A stretch of 64,000 nucleotides of DNA from Andrena cerasifolii (lineage: Eukaryota; Arthropoda; Insecta; Hymenoptera; Andrenidae): positions 21,047,001-21,111,000 of the forward strand of contig NC_135119.1 of NCBI RefSeq assembly GCF_050908995.1. The letters are read 5' to 3'. The position numbers and the translations under genes were made by a program. The notes beneath the pieces are model-generated. The model was given only the letters and a program-made list of their open reading frames with translations. It did not search any database and had not been told where the DNA came from. Below are positions 12,076-23,785 of the stretch, one piece after another. Each line of letters starts with the position of its first letter. Within the stretch, counting starts at the first letter, position 1.

Positions 12076-13511
12076 TAGTGCGATAAAACAGACTGTTATA
12101 ATATTGCAGAAAAGTGTCAGAATAACTAATACACTATAAGACCTGAGTAGCACAAATCCAGCCGCAGCTAAAACGAGTTATCAAATACATAAAACCGTGT
12201 CCTACTGCCAAAAATAAAAGGTCCTACGATCAGCGCTCCTAAACTGAATGCAGTGCTCGAAATAATAGAAAAACTTTTCCAATGACGACATCCTCGATTG
12301 GAAGCTATAAAAGAGTCCAGTTAATACATAAACGCAATTAAAATTCGTTATAGACTATATACTACACTTTGCTGATTTGTGGTATAAAGTGAAACTGTCC
12401 AATGAAGCCGAAAAACCTATTTACGGTACATGTTCGTGGGCGTACAAAGAAAATCCGTTAATCGTAAGTCCACGTTTGCTAAAATTCATATTTTACCATC
12501 ACTACATTTCACATTTCTCGTGAAGATAAAAATTGTTTTTTTTTTTCAAAGCTTAGCTTCACTAGAGGTTTTCCAAATTATACGATTTCCCTTGTCCGAC
12601 AAACAAATGGGCTCGCCCGAAAAAGTCCATCTGGGTCAATAAGTTCGCCACCCACTGTGTTCCTTCATCGTTCATCAGGCACAGCAATGCTGTTAAATGC
12701 TCAGACCATGGTCGAGCAACGAACAGTTTATCCCCCTATTGTTTTCCTGCTGAACTCTTTCAGTTGGCCCAATCAATATCGAAGATCCAGGTTGCGATTC
12801 CGCTCGCGGGACGAGTGGTAGGAGGGACGGGGGTGGGTGGGGGGGGGGTGGGCGAAGATAATAGGATTGCCGGCACACTTCCGTGAGCTTAGCATCCTTC
12901 GACTCCGAAGAATTTCCTCTCGAATCCAGCCTGATCGTATTAATACAAATGCGCAAGTTGGCGCGGGAGAAATCGGGACGTACGGAAAAGGTGCATCGGA
13001 GGATAAACGCGCCTGAGCCCGAGGAAATTGCATTCCCCGCATCAATCTCTGTCGTGGTCGCACGCCGCCCACCTTCCCCGGACGGGGGAGGCTTTGGAAT
13101 TTTTCAATATACCTATGCCGCTTCGAGCTACCGCTGTATTGTTTCACATAATTACGAACGGGGAAGAAGAACTCGGCGGTTGCATCTCTGCGGGCGCCCG
13201 CGGGAGAACAGAGATACCGTGGCCGGCGAAAGTCGGCCAATAGGTTGGCTCTGGGGTGGATTAAGTTCCGATCGACTAAAATTCATTTCTAACGAATCAG
13301 AACCCTGTAGTTTGAATTTAGCGCACTACGGTTTAACTTACAAGGCAAGAAGCAAGATTCTATTCATAACCACTTGATTTACACAGGATAGTTATCTAGC
13401 GACCAGAAAATTCGGATTCAAATCCCTGTCTACAACCTTGGGCTCAATTAATTTTCCTTCCACGATTTTCGAGACTGAGAAGACGATCGCGTCCGCCGAG
13501 ATAATCGACTA
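12076..13511. other. Gene-free stretch with GC island
   Basis: The GC-rich part 12770-13250 holds frames on both strands (12773-13240 minus, 12883-13377 plus) that cover the same bases; neither resembles a known protein. A guanine cluster lies at 12821-12853. Isolated GC islands like this may be enhancers or CpG-rich intronic islands, but nothing in the sequence decides that. Confidence 0.45.
12821..12853 (+). repeat. Guanine cluster, potential G-quadruplex
   Basis: The + strand carries GGG-ACG-GGGG-T-GGG-T-(10 G)-T-GGG, more than four closely spaced runs of three or more guanines with one- to three-base loops. This satisfies the usual sequence rule for a stable intramolecular G-quadruplex. 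Whether it folds in cells cannot be told from sequence. Confidence 0.6.
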
Positions 13512-14378
13512 AGGTGAATGTCCCAATTTCTGCTCATTTAAGAGGTAACTTCGTCATAAAGAAGGTGTAAAAAATTTGTTTGTGATCGAAATTTGCGGAG
13601 TAATTGATTAATTCTTTAATAATAAATCAACTAATACAAAAACTATTTAAGAAAGATATTTCAAGATGTTTAACTATTAGTAATTTGTAATTAAATATAT
13701 AATCCTCTAAATGTCCGTATTTCTGCTCATGAAAAATTGCGATGCACGTATTTGTACTCACCATTTGTACCAATTACTGCTCACATAATATGTTGCCTTT
13801 TCAGGTTAAAATAAGTTACATCTTTTATGGAGATGTTTCGTAACACAACAGTAAAGCATAAAATAATGATAAACAAAAAAAATAAAATGCCATCGAATAG
13901 AAATAGAGGCATATATTGAATTATCAGATTATGTTACTAAAATTTTAGTGAGTAGAAATTCGGACACGACGGTGATTCACTTGACCCTAAACCTAATCAC
14001 CTGTTTTCTACTTAAAATAATAAAAAATAGTACAAAATCTACATCCAGAGCACAATACGATATCTGTTTTTCTTAATAAATAAGAACTTTTACTGCAGAA
14101 ACTATTTTCTGCCCAATTATCGAATACCAATAGTGACCCTGTTCCTTACCACAACCAGCTAAAATACGGTCGAAAAATCATGTGTCTCTCATTTTAAAAG
14201 TTTTTCGTTGCTTATTCTGCACTTTGATTAGCCCCAAGCTCGTGCAACACTCGCGTAAATGTTCAAATAATTTAGAATAATTTTGTTGTAACTACGGTAC
14301 AAAAGTGACGCTTATAATAATAAGAAAAATATGAAATGAGCAGAAATAGGGGCAAAACAGAAATTGGGACGTTCACCT
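13512..14378. mobile_element. Non-autonomous TIR element, about 0.87 kb
   Basis: The left end AGGTGAATGTCCCAATTTCT is mirrored by the right end ending at 14378 (minus strand AGGTGAACGTCCCAATTTCT, one difference). TA flanks both ends (13510-13511 and 14379-14380). Short versions of the subterminal word 'TCC..ATTTCTGCTCAT' recur inside, in both orientations (about 13711, 13786, 13950, 14335), as in elements whose transposase binds repeated subterminal sites. No frame over 60 codons, so it is non-autonomous. Confidence 0.75.
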
Positions 14379-14380
14379 TA

Positions 14381-15942
14381 GCAATTGACAGCGGTTTCTA
14401 GGAACAACTACCCAGCCCCCGCGCATTTAGCCACAAACCTTTGTCTATCATCTGGAACCATTCGAATCCTCCCCTTTATCACCCCCATGGCTGAGAACCC
14501 AGCGACGAAGATCCACGGGCGTCGCCTAATAGCTGCGCGCCAGCATCATCCGCATGAAAAGTCAGTTGAAATAAAAGCGTTCCCGTTTCCGTCGCGACAG
14601 GGCCCCGGCGCGCGATCACCCGCGAAATAAAATATGCAAATGGGTTCGCGAGATCGTCCGCGGTGAGCCTGTGCGACAATAAAACCCGGTCCTGGGGAAT
14701 CGATAAGGAAGGATCCCGGCGCAGAAATTAAAAGAACACACAGCCGTTGAATGGGTGAGCCCGGCAGGCTGTGGGGACCGAAGAAGAAACGGCGGTCGAA
14801 ATGGTGACGCTGCGGCTCCTGCAATATGGCGGAGGAGCACGAGCTCAATATCGGCTGGTACACACGTGCACACACGTCGCCGTGCCCCGTGGGCGCGCGC
14901 GTGCACGCACGTACTGCCCGCGTACGTGAACAGAAGCTAGACACAGTTGCTCTTATTGTAATGTGTCGCGGCGATTATTGAAGAGTGGCTGGGCTGCCGG
15001 GTCTCCACGGCGAGCAGAGAACGGTTCGGCTTCGTGGGGAGACTGGCAGGGGGCTGGACCGGTGGAGGGGGATGAAAAGGGGCATCGAATTCCGGGGCAG
15101 AAGTTATTGGCTGTGTTTCTTCTTAACGCCATCCAATATCAAAGTTAATATTGCCACCAACAACTCCTTGAGCTTGCGGGCCCGGTCCGCGTGATTAGGC
15201 TAGCTTCGATCGCCCGCCACGGTCTCCCCTTAAACCTCCTAGCTGGGATAAAAGTTGCGCGATGTGTGTTGCCCTCACCGTGGCTGTACTGGCGGGGATC
15301 TGGGGCTGTGGGCTGGCTCCCATCGGCTACGTCTATATCAGGAAAATCTTCATCGACCCGCCGCCGCCCCGAAAGACTTCTCTTTCCTGAACCGAGTGCT
15401 GCACGCCGAATGAGTTCCCGTTTTTTTGTAGCCGCCAGGTCCCTCACGTGGTGGAGGTCATTTTGCTCTCCGTGCACTCGATCATTGTGGCAGCTCGGCT
15501 GGATCGCGGGGCTTAATAATTTCATTATTGGGAAGGCGAGCGGTGGAGATTATTTCGGGGCTATTGGGTGCAGGTCTGCGTTTCCAGTGGCGCAGTTCAG
15601 GCGTTTTCTGTGCTGATGAAGTGCTCGTGTTAGCGCAGACAGTTATTTGTGACGGGATGCGATAAGTACCTGCACGCGATTGCAGTTGCTGATTGTCAAT
15701 CTAAATTATGTGCTCGTTGCTCTCCTTGTTTGATAATAGCTCGCGATATCCATTAAGCGTTATGAAAAAGAGAGAACTCGGTTTTCTGATCCTCCAAGTG
15801 GGAATATCCCCTGGAATCCGCACCGAGTTTCACATTTGAAGAAGTGCCGAGAACCATTCAATTTTAATAATTAAACGAAAAACGTCCCCAAGTGTCGAGT
15901 AGCTTATAAAATATAAAACGGGATGATGTGTATTGCTTCATA
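14381..15942. other. GC-rich gene-poor stretch
   Basis: The segment 14480-15560 is GC-rich and has overlapping frames on both strands without family signals. The only frame I single out is the small one at 15262-15390, listed separately. A cluster of alternating CACACGTGCACAC-type words lies at 14860-14915. No splice-bounded exon with known homology is seen. Confidence 0.45.
15262..15390 (+). CDS. Candidate 42-codon small ORF, single hydrophobic helix
   Basis: ATG at 15262 opens a 42-residue frame ending TGA at 15388-15390. Residues 2-26 are strongly hydrophobic (VALTVAVLAGIW, then a GLAPIGYVYI stretch), followed by a basic IRK and a proline-rich tail PPPPRK. That layout fits a single-pass membrane micropeptide. 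Third codon positions are mostly G or C, and a purine sits at -3 of the start. The frame is open upstream back to a TAG at 15196-15198. It matches no family I recognise. Chance openness in a GC-rich region is the main alternative, and two longer frames overlap it in other phases. Confidence 0.2.
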   Translation: MCVALTVAVLAGIWGCGLAPIGYVYIRKIFIDPPPPRKTSLS

Positions 15943-16092
15943 TCTAGAGACGCGGTAGCGTTTCGACGCCAAGTACATGAAAGATACCCTGTATATGTCG
16001 ACTGTCGCTACCGCTATCATTTACTCGTCGCACGGCTATTCCAACCTAATCTGAAACTTATTTCATTAATATCTCATCACGCCTGCAATATT
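15943..16092 (+). repeat. 150-bp interspersed repeat with hairpin, copy 1
   Basis: This segment recurs in reverse complement at 33949-34097 with five differences over about 150 bp, all transitions. It contains a hairpin at 15952-16014: GCGGTAGCG..CGAC pairs with GTCG..CGCTACCGC across a loop of about 30 bases that includes ATACCCTGTATAT. Similarity drops sharply at both borders, so this is a discrete unit. It could be the conserved end of a DNA transposon or a small dispersed element. No reading frame is supported. Confidence 0.85.
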
Positions 16093-19000
16093 TTCTAAAT
16101 TTAAAGGCATTTTTCTCATGTAAACCGCATATAAGCTTTCGATCAAGACCAAATTCAATAAAATCGGTCCACGCATGACAGAGATATCGTAATATCGTCC
16201 CATGGATCTGTCAGAAACGGTAAGATTTTTCTTCTGATTCTTCTTGTTCAAGAAATTTTTCGTCGGTATTATACGTATACGCGTTACACGCACACCTTTA
16301 GTCAAAAAGAAACTAACACATGTTTCGTTCGTCGACTTTAGAATTATTTTAAAACGCAATATAATGAAAATGTACTGATATTGTCAGAGTTTTAAATTGA
16401 TAATATATACAAGTCACAAGTTTACTTATTCCGTACGACGCGACAGTCGGGAATCCGCGGAATTTCGATATGTGCCGGCTTACGTAACTGGCCGCCGTTC
16501 TATGACATCCAGGAACGAGCTTCGTTAGCCGTATTTCTTGCTTCGCCGCGATAACGATACTTTCGTAATTCCGGGAAAGCATTCCTATAGGACAGGGAGT
16601 GCGGCTGTGGTTATAATGAGAAACCATAAGCACGTAACATGACTATGCCACACGTATATGCACACACGTGCACGCATGCAGCAGCTAGGGGCCTTATGTT
16701 ACGACTTACGTTAGGTACGTGCTTACGGCTTACCATTACGATCGCAGCTTAAGACGCGGCTAAGCTAAGTACGGGAGAGCCGAGCACGTTTATCAAGAAA
16801 CAGTCCTTGCAACAGCTTGTTCCTAATAATCTCCCTAATTTATCAGCCCCGCCGCGAACGCCGGGATTTGAGGTTTCGGCTGCTAGGCGTTTCCATAAAT
16901 TGCCGCGTTCCGAACTACTTTTGTTCGCTCCCATGCTAGACAATTTATATCGTTCTGCGAGAACGAACGGGCACGGTCGCGCGCACTGAGATTGCGGAAT
17001 TTATTTCGGCCGCGCCTCGTTGGCGCTGGAGTAATGCGAAAACTTCTACGCCCGCAATCGAGAAACTGTTAAAAAAATGTCGCCGGCTGAGCTCCGAAGG
17101 CGTCCCCATTGCCCCGTTTATCCGCCTCCGCCTGAAGGATCGCTTTATTCGAAGATCTCTTAAACTTTCGATGATGCTTCCTTCGTGGTGTGATTGGAAC
17201 ATGTTGGTCTGTTCGACGTTATAACGTAATGGCCCATCTTTATCTTTTATAGTTGTGTAATAGGGGATACAAGAAGGAGATACGTGGTGTTGCTGGAATT
17301 TAGACTTGACGATTGCTTAGTTGAATGGAACTATTTAGTTTTCAGGGAATATTGCTGTTATGGTGTAAATCCAGCGTTTTTAGGGCTATAGAGGTTGCTA
17401 AATTACTGATCTGTTAGGAATATTGTACGTAGGGTTTCTTGACAGGACCAGGAGTAGGTACTAATAAATAGAGATGCAGAATTCAGTTCTTTTCTGACAC
17501 ATGTAGAGACACTTAAAGGCATTAGTTACTTAGGGTGAACAGCGGCATCTCGAACCCTTGGAAATTACCAGTAGGAAGAGCTCATGATCAATCAGCAAAC
17601 AACCCCATTTCCATAAAGTTAATTTACCTATACACAATGGACTTCACCTTGAAGCCCTGCATAAGGTACAGATAACAAGTTCCTGAACATTAACAGCTAC
17701 ACCTATCCTCAAATATCTGTTTACTAACGCAGACCTGGCTAACAGCCCTTAAAAACAGAAATCTAACAACTCATCCCCAGCAAAGATCCAATATTCAGTC
17801 AGTTTTAGAGAAATTACCAGCCCCTGCACTGTCGCCGCAAAAGTAGCGAGAAATAAGCAAGCAGACGGGAAGAAGACTTTAGAAATTCATTCGGCAGTGT
17901 CCACTGGTTTAAACGGCATTCGCCTGGAAGCCCGTTTCCTCGAAGCGATGTCAGCTCATCGAATACTCGTGAGGATTCCGCTTGTCCCTCTTGAAGAATC
18001 TCGCGTAGGTGTGCCGTGATAATGTAAAGCATGAGAAGAAAAGGGCGAGGGGCGAACGTCACGGAGAACGTCTCGGCTGAAGGAGAAATGGCGGACGAAG
18101 GAGGTGGAGGAGACTTTATCTAAACACGGCGGAGTGTCTCGTGATGAATCACCGGCGGCCTGAGCCAAGCGCCCCGGCTAGCTGGTCTCAGCAAAGACTG
18201 TGATCCTCGTCGACGATCACTCGAATGCACTTCGAAGAGCTATCTGGCCGTGATAGCGATAACAACTTGCCGCCGCGGCGTGTGCAGAGAGATCCCGCTG
18301 CGCCATTTAGGTGCTATATGGCCTCTTTTGCCGCTGCAGCCGGTAAAACTTAGGTGGGGCTAGTTTCGCACCAACTTCCACTGCCACCTCCCCCCCCGGA
18401 TTCTTTTACGAGTCGCCGTTACACGGACGAATAATAGGTTACTTAAGGGACGTACGTCCGATGTTTGTTCCCAATTTGCCGCGCTCACGGGGCCACAGGG
18501 TACTAAACGACATAATTATTGTTATGGGTGATGTTGCTCGGAGGACCGGGGACGAGGGAGAAACTGCCATTTCCCCTGCCCTTGGAAAAGTTGCGTCGGA
18601 AAAGAAGCGGTGTGCTTTAGTTACACTCTGAAATGGGTTATACATAATGCCCCGTGCAACTTTACCATTTCGGCGGATTTTTTCTGTTTATTCAGTTGAA
18701 ACTGAACGCATTTATCAATAGGATTATTATATAACGAAGGTAGTAGAACGAGGAATTTATTAATATTCTTAAACAATATAACATCACGGAATATCGATGG
18801 ATACAGGTAGATTGATAAAAGGGGAGAAAAGGTTGGGTATACCGTTCAATAGAATTTTACCAGGGAAATCCATGACATATTTCAAAATAAATGTAGCTGG
18901 TATTTGAATAAAATAATTTCATCCAATCTGTCTCTGAAAATTCCCGTAAAATGTAGTATTATGTGCGTGCAATGGTTGTGTACATAAAATTGGTTGCACT

Positions 19001-20007
19001 TGTATGAAAGCCTAAGAGTTCAAATTGTTTGCCACACAAATCACGAAGTGTACCGATTTCGAAAATCTGTGGAGAATTCTAGTCACACGCAGCTTTAACG
19101 AAACGCGATACTACCCGGCCACGGTGAAGGCGAATAACTTTGAAAATATTCCGCAGCGTTGTTAAACCCATCGCCTAGGCTTCGGTCAGGTAACATTCGA
19201 CAATGTTTAAGCAGCACAAAGCTAACGTGTTAATCGCGTAGGACGCGTGGAGAATGCATATCGCGCATGCATACGGCGGAAGTTACATATTTACCTTATT
19301 AGAAGTTCCCGTCGAAATTGAAAAACTTTTCGTCGCTACGGCGTAGACAGTGAAAATGCCGTAGCTATTCGCTAAGTTTAAATTGGTTGCGCCTTCAGCG
19401 CGGGAGAGGTCGTATTATCGCGGGGCAAAGTCGATAGCCTCAAATGAAACGTGCAAGAAGATAAGACCATGCTAGCAACAATAAGGGCGCAAATGAAGAC
19501 GGAAAAGAAAGTTTATTCTCGGCTGAAAACAATGGATTCCAAGATTTTCGTTGAGGAGGCAGCCTTCGCGCCCATTTAAAGTCCCTTGAATCAGCCGGCG
19601 CTTTCAAAGAGGGCCAAATTGAAATTCATTTCCTCAATCTACGCTAATTGCGTTAAGCTCCGCGACTACCCGTAAATTCATTTATTCCCTTTTAATTCTC
19701 GAACTTTCATAATTAAAGAGGAATATACGCGGAGTAAAGTGAACATAATAGTTAAATAATAGTGGCTGTCAAATTAAGGAAAATATGAAATTGACGGGTT
19801 TCAGGGATTATTTGATTTCAAACGGGATATTTTGGGATTAAATTAATTTGTATTTCTAGGTGGATGCATTTTGGAGATACTAAGGAGTTTTGAATCTCTT
19901 TCAATAATAATATATAGGTATATTTTTAGAGATCTCTGCTTTTACGTTAATACTTATTGAGAAGAATGATCATTACATAGTTGAAGATATACTAAAATTA
20001 TAATAGT
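16093..20007. other. Gene-free stretch, no recognised feature
   Basis: 16093-16360 continues in the style of transposon interiors but matches nothing else in the window. 16750-17200 and 17800-18650 are GC-richer, with short frames on both strands that I cannot assign. 18700-20000 is ordinary AT-rich sequence. No terminal repeats, RNA genes or credible exons were found. Confidence 0.45.
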
Positions 20008-20044
20008 TTCAGTTTTTCAGCCCTCTTTGTGAGTGGTTTCCTTG

Positions 20045-20130
20045 CGAGATTAGCAGAGCAAGTAGAAACACTCTGTATGTGATCAGACATGCGACAGTAG
20101 TTCTCCCTGTAGATACGTCAGCCGTTACAC
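20045..20130 (+). repeat. Dispersed repeat fragment, copy 1
   Basis: The words 'AGCAAGTAGAAACACTCTGT', 'GTGATCAGACATGC' and 'ACGTCAG.CGTTACACTTC' align in order with the segment at about 58660-58750, which has the same words with scattered changes. The pair is diverged, about 80 bp long, and in the same orientation. Its type is unknown. Confidence 0.5.
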
Positions 20131-21392
20131 TTCTAATTATCTTAGTATTATATTGGACGAATAAAATTTTTAATATAATTACTTAATAAACGTTTATTTA
20201 TGGTACCTACTAACTTGTCAGTAAATCATATTTTGGACAGCTATCAATCCCACTTCTCTTCTCCTTAAATAACGAAACATGTGGAGTGCTTTCTTGAGTT
20301 TCTATTAAAAAATTATGTTTTATCTTTCTTCTAAAAATATCCATCCCTTCAATCCTCTCTCAGTACCATCGACGACATTATTTCAGGAATCTCTCTTCTC
20401 ACCTTCTTCTCTCTTAGCATCTATTTTTACGGTAGAAACACTTTCTTCCTTGAAATAAAAGTATTCCCTCGACCAGCGATAACTTTCCTCGGCGCGTGTC
20501 CGTGCATCAATTAACGTGCCACGATAACTCTGAATGCCGCCCGCTGTTGAAGCGCGGTATTAATACTTTAAATAATACGGATCGATAATACACGCTACAA
20601 AGGCGCTTCTCTTTCCACCGGCTGTTATCAGTCAATTTGATCAACTCTGACGGAATGAGGGAAATACCCCGCCTTTGACGGAGGTACTGAAAATTGAAAC
20701 TGTACCACTTAATGACTTATTCATTCAGCTTACCTCGCTGACCCTGTATCTCTTTTCACGGGCGAACAAGTACACAAAGCGAAGTGGGTACATAGAAATA
20801 ATGAGAATCCACGAAATGAGAAGGAAGAGAGTTAATTAGTTACAGAACGAGAGGGGTCTCGTTTTAACTTGGTATTTCTCGTTTGACCCAATCTCTCCGA
20901 TCTGGTAATAATTTATGGGGCTGCCGTCGATCGTTCGCGGGTCGATGCGAAGCGAAATGACCCGACCGAACGGGAATTACGGGCTGGCCCTTCATCCGTT
21001 TTGCTTAAACAGTAGTTGTGATCGATGTCGGGGAAGCTGTGAATGCCGAATGACGGGCGAGGGAAAAATACTGCGTGTCGCGGGGGAAAAGTTCGCGCGG
21101 ATGGTAATGGAGGCGTAAGTCCGAAAACGGATATACAATTCATCAAATGTATGCGCGACTAGTTGCCATGTAAATCAGGATATTGTGATTTATTAGCTCA
21201 GCTCACTGGGACTGTCCAGCTTGAGCACACATTCACGATAGAAAAGTATTATTTTTATAAATTCTGACTGAGGCGTTGAAAGAAGGATATTTGTAGGATT
21301 GCAATGCTGAATTGTACTGGGGTGTTAAATAAATATTGCCTTTTTAGTTAACACGTTCTGTGTCGCGATATTTTTGCGCAATTTTCTATTCA
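20131..21392. other. Gene-free stretch
   Basis: AT-rich sequence with a GC-richer patch at 20880-21130. The frame at 20915-21118 contains a small cysteine cluster (CDRCRGSCEC), but it overlaps a minus-strand frame of similar length and has no other support. Nothing else recognised. Confidence 0.45.
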
Positions 21393-21394
21393 GG

Positions 21395-21480
21395 CTGCGT
21401 CCACCAGCGATGGCCCACGCCAGTGCATTTTTATTAGATGTTAATGTGGTTAGTGGAGTTCGGCGTGGGCCACTGGTGGT
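21395..21480. repeat. Short inverted repeat, possible MITE
   Basis: GTCCACCAGCGATGGCCCACGCC near 21398-21420 is mirrored by GGCGTGGGCCACTGGTGGTAC near 21461-21481 (about 19 of 22 pairs), with a loop of about 40 AT-rich bases. Size and form suit a small MITE or a hairpin, but no clear target duplication is visible. Confidence 0.45.
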
Positions 21481-21750
21481 ACACGTGTATGGAAGCCATG
21501 TAATTGCTGGGATAAATATTTGAAGTTAAACAAGCGCTGGGCGTTTCTTCAAATCAAACTCCAAGGATATATGTATTCACTAATTGTGAATTTTATTATA
21601 TAATAATTGTAGTTCTCTAGATGTAGTCTAACTCACTCAGTCTTAACCCAGATTTACACAGACTCATCCCAAACTTGATACCCTCAGTAGTATTGTACAA
21701 TACGAAGAACTATAGAGGAACATAAAGGAAAAAATATATAATAACCAGTT

Positions 21751-22280
21751 TTATGTTAAACGATTTTACTAAAAATGCACTAAAAACTAAACAATAATTC
21801 TTTTCTTGTACTACAATTTCGATGGTGATGTGTGACTTTAAATAAAATCATACAAACTCTGATTAGCCTTTTTCTTTACAATTGATTTGAACAATTCAAC
21901 AGGATAATCACAGAGATTGTATGATTTTATTTAAAGTCACATATCACCATCGAAATTGTAGTACAAGAAAATAATTATTTTTTAGTTGCATTTTTAGTAA
22001 AATCGTTTACCATAAATTTTTTATATATTTTTATTTTATAGTTTCTATTGTTTGTGGATTTTTTAAAATATTTTTTCTAGTTTTTAGTGTTTGTGGATTT
22101 TTTATACATTTCTTTTCATATATTTTTTTAAAATTGTATTGTCATCCAACCTTCACACGCATGCAAAGTTTCAAAACAATTAGATTGGTGGAAGTGGGTG
22201 AGAATTTTGTTTGCAAATTTGAACCATACACTAAACAAACAAACATACACCAAACATACAGAAGATCGAAGCTAAGTAAA
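21751..22280 (-). repeat. Interspersed fold-back repeat unit, copy 1
   Basis: Part one, 21751-22018, is a long hairpin: the arm TTAAACGATTTTACTAAAAA through ATTTCGATGGTGATGTGTGA is mirrored on the right across a short loop. Part two, about 22018-22280, read on the minus strand, matches 53100-53590 on +, including GTTTG-rich sequence, TGAAACTTTGC and TTGGATGACAATAC. Both copies keep the same order of parts, so they belong to one repeat family of at least 0.5 kb. The TGTTTGTTTG-rich edge followed by sequence of this kind is reminiscent of Helitron 5' regions, which is only a guess. Confidence 0.7.
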
Positions 22281-23542
22281 ATCATTTAAAAATGCTTGAA
22301 TTTTATGTAATTCAATTTTCAACACCCATACTAACTCGCTAAAATAAATTGTAAATTTTCTCAAAACATTTTTATAATATACAGATTTAATTAAAACCCC
22401 CCTGATACACCTTTCTGCCCGCGGGATTAAACCCATTATACATTAACAATAACGAAAATCGAGCACCCCCGAAGGTACAGAGCTCGCCTTCCCAAAGCAG
22501 ATATAATTAAAACCGCGGTCTCAAAAGCAGAAAACCTGCGCTAAAGAATTTGAAATGAAATTAAACGCTGGCCCGCGGTCATCGTTCCTCGCGTATCCCA
22601 TTTACCGAAACTCCCATCTCTGCGAGCACACTTAGACACACCCGGTTATCATCCGTAAGATAGACATTCTCCTCCGCCAAAACCAACAGGAAAATTATCG
22701 CCGAGGAACAGGTTACATAAATCGGATAATTGGTGGCGATTCGGTGGCGGAGTCCATTGAAACTGAACGTCCCGCCGTTTCTCAGAGCACCCTCCCTCCT
22801 CTCTCCCCATCCTGAACACGTGATATGGCTGCCGTATAAAACCGGCCCCGAGGATGGTTCGCGCGAGCGAAGGGGGATGCTGGACCATTTCGTACTGACG
22901 TACGAGTATTACCCCGCAGCATAATTGCCCCGTAACTCAGCCAACGCCCCTCAGCGACTGTTCTAATAACGATGGTACCGTTGCCCTCCGACCCGGCGCA
23001 TTTTTAACTGCCCGAGAATTTGGTTAGACGGTGGCACGTGCTTCGACCGTCCACCTGCTTCCCTTCTCGAAACTGGCAAGGCGACGGGGGCTGTCTTTCT
23101 TCTTCCGCTTTTCCCGCTTCTTTTTCTGTCCTAGCGAGCGCTCGCGCCCAGCTCTCGCCTTCTGGCCGAGTCGAGCGCGACGGGGCGAAGTTTCGGGGGG
23201 TGGTGTAACCGCTTAATGGATGGCGGAATAGCCCAAGTTCCGACCTTTTTGCGGAAATTATTACGGCGCCAAGTTCGCGGACACTTCTTTCTCGGCACGC
23301 GTAACCGGGGCCTAGGGTGGTGTTGGGACTCAGCAGGGGGATAACGACTTGGCAGAGGATGATAGCTTCTCGGTGTCTCCGCTCTTTCGCGGTCCATTTT
23401 GAAATCGAAGTGAGATTCTTTTACAGTTAAATAGTTTATATTTGAGGCTGGCTTATGGATACTGTTTGATTTTGTTAATTTGATGTTACAAATAATTTTT
23501 TAACGCGACGGAAACTATGCGTCGCTAAAGTATGAATTCTAA
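22281..23542. other. Gene-free stretch with GC island
   Basis: 22400-23400 is GC-richer, with short frames on both strands (for example 22649-22888 minus, 23131-23397 minus) that match nothing known to me. No repeats with clear borders. Confidence 0.45.
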
Positions 23543-23785
23543 AGGTGTAAATCCACGACGAGACAGAAATATCGTGTCTCCCTTTAATTTAAATTACTTT
23601 ATTATTTTTTAATTATTTTGTCATTAGTTTCATGAAATTAAGACTCTCACGAGATGAGTTTCATGATATATTTTCAAAAATCTCATCACTCGCAACTATT
23701 TCCATTATTTAAATTTCGTTGTCGATGAGATTTTTGTCTAAAGATAGAAAAGTCTCGTGTAAAATCTCATCTTGGATTGGCACCT
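23543..23785. mobile_element. MITE with TAA target duplication, PIF/Harbinger-like
   Basis: The left end AGGTGTAAATCCACGACGAGA and the right end (minus strand AGGTGCCAATCCAAGATGAGA) agree at about 17 of 21 positions. The element is flanked on both sides by TAA (23540-23542 and 23786-23788). Three-base TAA or TTA duplications are characteristic of PIF/Harbinger elements. The 243-bp AT-rich interior repeats 'ATGAGAT/ATCTCAT' words and has no coding capacity. Confidence 0.65.

Noticed and set aside
12773..13377. Overlapping frames of 155 and 164 codons on opposite strands
   Set aside because: They are the longest in the window but cover the same GC-rich bases on both strands, and neither shows any domain, signal peptide or splice context. 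GC-rich DNA lacks stops by chance.
13405..13430. Isolated GGATTCAAATCC, B-box-like
   Set aside because: No A box or cloverleaf at the required distance upstream.
20915..21118. Small cysteine-cluster frame
   Set aside because: One short CDRCRGSCEC cluster in a GC-richer patch, with an equally long frame on the opposite strand; no spacing like a known zinc finger or toxin fold.
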